Shown in pieces: positions 50,901 to 53,157 of a stretch of DNA of 53,157 nt. Position numbers and translations under genes: made by a program. Position 1 is the stretch's first letter. Every line of letters begins with the position of its first letter. Origin of the DNA: Oxalobacteraceae bacterium UBA6018 (GTDB lineage Bacteria > Pseudomonadota > Gammaproteobacteria > Burkholderiales > Burkholderiaceae_D). Below the pieces are notes generated by a model, which saw nothing but the letters and a program-made list of their open reading frames with translations, searched no databases and was not told the origin of the DNA. The stretch covers positions 35,653 through 88,809 of the forward strand of contig DIZW01000122.1 in assembly GCA_002428015.1 (NCBI GenBank), in the 5' to 3' direction.

Positions 50901-51027
50901 TCTGGAAGCGCAGAATCTGAACAATGCCAAAACGCGCCAGATCATGGAGCAGCACGCCGGCATGTTCACCCGTCAGCTGTTCATGAGCGGTCCGCGCTAC
51001 GTGATCCAAGCGCAATACTCGTTCTAA
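47971..51027 (+). CDS. TonB-dependent receptor
   Basis: A 1018-residue outer-membrane active transporter. Signal peptide residues 1 to about 25 (AVAVAHVAALCSGAVWAQ); plug domain at about 40-170 with SDEVVDSIVAEDIGKLPDRSVTEVLQRI and GISVRGL; the rest is the 22-strand barrel, ending in the outer-membrane signature Phe (YVIQAQYSF). This long, EDIGKLPD-type subfamily is typical of carbohydrate-responsive TonB receptors in Caulobacter, Xanthomonas and Massilia, often next to a flavin halogenase gene as here. AGGAGACAT precedes ATG 47971; the frame is open 28 codons upstream. A terminator follows. Substrate unknown; a glycan is a reasonable inference, helped by the GH16 gene 8 kb away. Confidence 0.93.
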   Translation: MTFQKTAIAVAVAHVAALCSGAVWAQSADTNAAAPGTSVVVVSGQRAALQSAQKLKQNSDEVVDSIVAEDIGKLPDRSVTEVLQRIAGVTMDRNIPGDPNRQAVEGSGISVRGLTYVRSEVNGRDAFSAGGGRSLGFTDVAPELMAGVDVYKNPSAEQIEGAVAGLVNLRTAMPFDFKGFKGSMGISEAYSTLNRKKAPTGTILLSDRWDTPLGQFGALIDLASSRSPTRTDAVGVDPYFPHTNSQDPAKYDASKTKWIPLGVGYRSQDFERTRHGDYAALQWRPSRDLTAGLTYFKTKYKEDLSEHVVSSSEDKWYQQVAGADAIFDSNGAFQSGTISNPTYGGSPFNSSQRINARESGTRDISLNVQWRVAPNLTWTNDFQNVRSTTKGFDADVSTGFILPNQTVDMTGSIPRIGLGSAAYMADPNNYYWAYTMEALDKATAKQKAWKSDLKFDFDNPVLRDIRFGVRMADREGENDRAQKFYNWSGITFPWMEGWQIPHVARLGDPRFSGGSSLYQIPNFFDGKVDVPPMLFASEATVRGFPEEWTKIHAYHDVLCAEQKAAQGWGTCDKWVPATFDTPAARNSQTEKTRAAYAQLRFGFDDLKYPVDGNIGLRYVSTKGTANGYVAFTPPSAINIPAGTAVTGQDKLIDIAAFADPLAFSNSYRNWLPSLNLRMKYNDKLQFRFALAKSMSRPDFNQLQAQTTLTATNLSTTTKDATGKTTSVQFNGTSLTGTSDGNPMLKPTTSTNVDLTAEWYFAPAGSLTFSAFNKDINDIVLTQNYAKTVNDKSGKAQTFIITGPTNGAKGFARGFEIAHQQYYDFVPEWLRGIGTQASWTYVSSERTLKNPVSETWCVGNDAASNFNLSINGCDTDARPFGKTPLQGLSKNTINFAVIYEKHGLSTRLAYNWRSRYLVAVNTWGSRGNNGLNTNPASPSYLVPTPNNDQAYGLPLWQDAYGQLDGSIFYDFTSKFRVGLEAQNLNNAKTRQIMEQHAGMFTRQLFMSGPRYVIQAQYSF

Positions 51028-51084
51028 GCCAGCGCGGGCCTGGCCCGCGGTGAAGGGCGCCGCGATCGATGCGGCGCCTTTGAC

Positions 51085-51111
51085 AAGCCAACCTGACGGG
51101 TTGGCTTTTTT
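51085..51111 (+). terminator. Rho-independent terminator after the TonB receptor gene
   Basis: A 9-bp stem AAGCCAACC/GGTTGGCTT with a 5-nt loop and a run of six T (51106-51111). Two further GC hairpins (around 51033-51049 and 51056-51078) stand between the stop codon and this terminator. It separates the receptor transcript from the halogenase gene. Confidence 0.88.
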
Positions 51112-51210
51112 GCGTGCCGGGCCCAGGCACGCTCCCAGGTCAGGCCGACCCGCCGGCGATTTTTTCTCTTCCATGACACGTCGTGTCGTCGCTACACTAC
51201 TGCAAACGAA

Positions 51211-51280
51211 TACATACAAGTACCTACAAGTATCTAAAAGTACCTACAAGTACCGAAAAGTACCTATAAGTACCTACACG
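51211..51280 (+). repeat. 10-bp tandem repeat, seven units, in the halogenase leader
   Basis: Seven head-to-tail units of consensus TACCTACAAG (TACATACAAG, TACCTACAAG, TATCTAAAAG, TACCTACAAG, TACCGAAAAG, TACCTATAAG, TACCTACACG) end exactly where the Shine-Dalgarno AGGAGAC begins, ten bases before the halogenase ATG. The period is about one helical turn. Confidence 0.92.
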
Positions 51281-51290
51281 AGGAGACAGC

Positions 51291-52817
51291 ATGCACCCCA
51301 ATCGCATTCGCAAGATCGTCATCGTCGGCGGCGGCACTGCCGGCTGGATGGCGGCCGCGCCGCTGGCGTTGAATCTGGGACGGCTGTGCGACATCGTGCT
51401 GGTCGAGTCGCCCGAGATCGGGACCATCGGCGTGGGCGAGGCAACGCTGCCGACCATACGTGCCTATAACGACATGCTGGGAATCGATCCGGTCGACTTC
51501 GTGCAGAAGACCCAGGCCAGCTTCAAGCTCGGGATCGAGTTCAAGGATTGGGGGCACACCGGCAACCGGTTTTTCCACGGCTTCTCCGATTACGGCCCGA
51601 CCATCGATGGCCGCTCGCCGCACCTGTACTGGATGCGCCTGGCGCAAAGCTTCAACAACATGCCGGCGATCGAAAACTGGTCGATGTGCGCGGTCATGGC
51701 GCGCCATCTCAAATTTACCGAGCCAAGGCAAGACGGGACCATCGTCGATCGCGCCTTCAGTTATGGCTATCACTTCGACGCGGGCCTGTACGCCGCCTAC
51801 CTGCGCGACTACGCCATCGCGCGCGGCGCGCGGCGCGTGGAAGGCACGGTCGTCAAGGTCGAGCAGCATCCCGAGACCGGCTTCGTGACGGCGCTGATGC
51901 TGGGCGACGGGCGCCGCATCGATGGCGACCTGTTCATCGACTGCTCGGGGTTCCGCGGCCTGTTGATCGAGGGCACCCTGAAGGCAGGCTATGAGGACTG
52001 GAGCGCCTACCTGCCGTGCAACAGCGCGCTCGCGGTGCCGTGCGCGAAGGTGCCGAAGATGACGCCATACACGACATCGACGGCCAAGGCGGCCGGGTGG
52101 ACATGGCGCATCCCGCTGCAGCACCGGACCGGCAATGGCCACGTCTACAGCAGCCATTTTGTCAGCGACGAGGCGGCGCGCCAGACGCTGCTCGATGGCC
52201 TGGACGGGCGCGCACTGGACGAGCCGCGCCAGCTGCGCTTTGTCACCGGACGGCGGCGTAAGTCATGGGACAAGAACGTGGTGGCGATCGGCCTGTCGGC
52301 CGGGTTCGTCGAGCCGCTCGAGTCGACCAGTATCGCGCTCATCGAGGCGGCGGTCGGCAAGCTGATCGCGCTGTTTCCCGACCGTAGCTTCGATCCCGCG
52401 CTGGCGCGCAAGTTCAACCAGTACATGGGCACGCGCTACGAATCGGTACGCGACTTCATCGTCCTGCATTACAAGGTGACGCGACGCGACGATTCGGCGT
52501 TCTGGCGCTACTGCGCCAACATGGACATCCCGGACGGCTTGCGCCAGCAGCTCGAGCTGTTCCGCGAACGCGGGGAGACTGCCATTACCGATCCGGACGG
52601 CTTCCAGGAGCCCTCGTTCGTGGCCATGCTGATGGGACTGGGAATGCAGCCCAAACGCTACGATCCGGTGGTCGATGCGATCGACATGCGCGAACTGCAC
52701 GGCCATTTCGCCGGGCTGCGTGACATGATCGACGCCGCGGTGGCGCGCATGCCGGAGCAGGGTGATTTTATCGCCAGAACCTGCGCCGCGCCGCCCGTGC
52801 CCGGGCTGGCGGTCTGA
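51291..52817 (+). CDS. Flavin-dependent tryptophan-halogenase-family protein
   Basis: A 508-residue PrnA-like flavin halogenase. Seen: FAD motif VIVGGGTAGWMAA (12-22), GVGEATLPTIR, catalytic Lys79 in ASFKLGIEF at the same position as Lys79 of PrnA, the WTWRIP motif that blocks monooxygenase behaviour, and FVEPLESTSIAL near residue 345. These make hypochlorous/hypobromous acid from FADH2, O2 and halide and pass it to the Lys. Members found beside TonB receptors in sugar-responsive loci have no proven substrate. No flavin reductase is next to it. Translation signal GAGGAGACAGC directly follows the 10-bp repeat array. Confidence 0.9.
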   Translation: MHPNRIRKIVIVGGGTAGWMAAAPLALNLGRLCDIVLVESPEIGTIGVGEATLPTIRAYNDMLGIDPVDFVQKTQASFKLGIEFKDWGHTGNRFFHGFSDYGPTIDGRSPHLYWMRLAQSFNNMPAIENWSMCAVMARHLKFTEPRQDGTIVDRAFSYGYHFDAGLYAAYLRDYAIARGARRVEGTVVKVEQHPETGFVTALMLGDGRRIDGDLFIDCSGFRGLLIEGTLKAGYEDWSAYLPCNSALAVPCAKVPKMTPYTTSTAKAAGWTWRIPLQHRTGNGHVYSSHFVSDEAARQTLLDGLDGRALDEPRQLRFVTGRRRKSWDKNVVAIGLSAGFVEPLESTSIALIEAAVGKLIALFPDRSFDPALARKFNQYMGTRYESVRDFIVLHYKVTRRDDSAFWRYCANMDIPDGLRQQLELFRERGETAITDPDGFQEPSFVAMLMGLGMQPKRYDPVVDAIDMRELHGHFAGLRDMIDAAVARMPEQGDFIARTCAAPPVPGLAV

Positions 52818-52938
52818 TGGCAAGGAGGCGCCGGGCCATCTTTGAACCGCTCCTTCGACCAGCCGCGGCATGAATGCGCCCGCGCATGCCGACGGGCTCA
52901 GCTTGGCTGACTCTCGCCAGCGGGACGGCCCGAAGCGG

Positions 52939-53157
52939 TCAAGACGCCTCGTGCCCGGCCGCCAGCTCCTTGTCGAGCAGTTCGATCCAGTGACGCACCG
53001 GCAGTTCCGTGCCGCTCTGCAAGTGCGTCAGACAGCCGATGTTGGCGGAAACGATCTCCTGCGCGCCGGTGGCTTCCAGGTTGACCAGCTTGCGGTCGCG
53101 TAGCTGAGTCGACAGTTCGGGCTGCAGCACCGAGTAGGTGCCGGCCGAGCCGCAGCA
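52939..53157 (-). CDS. glcF: Glycolate oxidase iron-sulfur subunit (C-terminal fragment)
   Basis: Only the last 72 codons are inside the window; the gene continues beyond the right edge. Seen: CCGSAGTYSVLQPELSTQLRDRK, the second CCG (cysteine-rich) motif of GlcF/LldE-type proteins, then ANIGCLTHLQSGTELPVRHWIELLDKEL, the normal GlcF ending. GlcF carries 4Fe-4S clusters and passes electrons from the GlcD/GlcE flavoprotein during glycolate oxidation. Convergent with the halogenase gene, 121 bases apart. Confidence 0.88.
   Translation of the reverse strand, partial: CCGSAGTYSVLQPELSTQLRDRKLVNLEATGAQEIVSANIGCLTHLQSGTELPVRHWIELLDKELAAGHEAS

Noticed and set aside
48202..51219. 1005-codon open frame antisense to the TonB receptor
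   Set aside because: Shadow frame of a GC-biased gene; Arg/Val/Gly/His-rich composition with no recognisable domain, while the sense strand has a full receptor.
51211..51280. Tandem repeats as a CRISPR array
   Set aside because: Units are 10 bp, contiguous and without spacers; no cas genes in the window.

Overview
The window looks like a chromosomal segment of a high-GC betaproteobacterium of the order Burkholderiales, most likely Oxalobacteraceae close to Massilia. This is inferred from housekeeping gene order (amgK-murU divergent from lptD-surA-pdxA-rsmA; dapB-exbB-exbD ... leuS-lptE-holA-proA), from protein style and from the envelope accessory genes. No 16S rRNA gene or other formal taxonomic marker is present.

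Left part (1-27 kb) is mostly core. A minus-strand run amgK-murU-pepP-ubiH, with ATGA overlaps, handles peptidoglycan-sugar recycling, Xaa-Pro peptide cleavage and ubiquinone synthesis. It diverges from the outer-membrane biogenesis operon lptD-surA-pdxA-rsmA. Next come a twin small-RNA-like locus (10.32-10.65 kb), two tandem repeat-module lipoproteins, a HAD phosphatase, hrcA, fur divergent from bamE, then dapB-exbB-exbD-barstar and leuS-lptE-holA-proA-hemJ, an isomerase, a THUMP rRNA methyltransferase and a Bcr/CflA-type MFS exporter. Both dapB and the MFS gene are broken by a single extra base in a two-base homopolymer, which points to sequence error at least for the normally essential dapB.

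Middle part (27-37 kb) holds a three-gene signalling operon (HDOD-GAF-histidine kinase; response regulator-PAS-GGDEF-EAL; 13-repeat Sel1 protein). It is followed by a radical-SAM/UdgX DNA-repair pair preceded by a textbook LexA (SOS) operator. The UdgX fusion protein carries a roughly 200-residue low-complexity insert inside its N-terminal domain.

Right part (37-53 kb) is accessory and envelope-related: a DUF418 membrane protein, a GH16 glucanase lipoprotein with a LacI-type operator, a chemoreceptor, a periplasmic binding-like protein, a TraB/GumN protein, a LuxR regulator, a less GC-rich lipoprotein, tRNA-Gly(CCC) with an integrase pseudogene beside it and a decayed 5' half of the same tRNA 3.4 kb away, then a large TonB-dependent receptor and a PrnA-like flavin halogenase whose leader carries seven 10-bp tandem repeats. 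The window ends inside glcF.

Recurring themes are short tandem or low-complexity repeats in and beside genes (ubiH, udgX, gumN-like, a Pro-rich lipoprotein, the halogenase leader, 36.8 kb), and a CU-rich putative sRNA pair whose linker is complementary to the GGAGAC-type ribosome binding sites used by several genes in this window.
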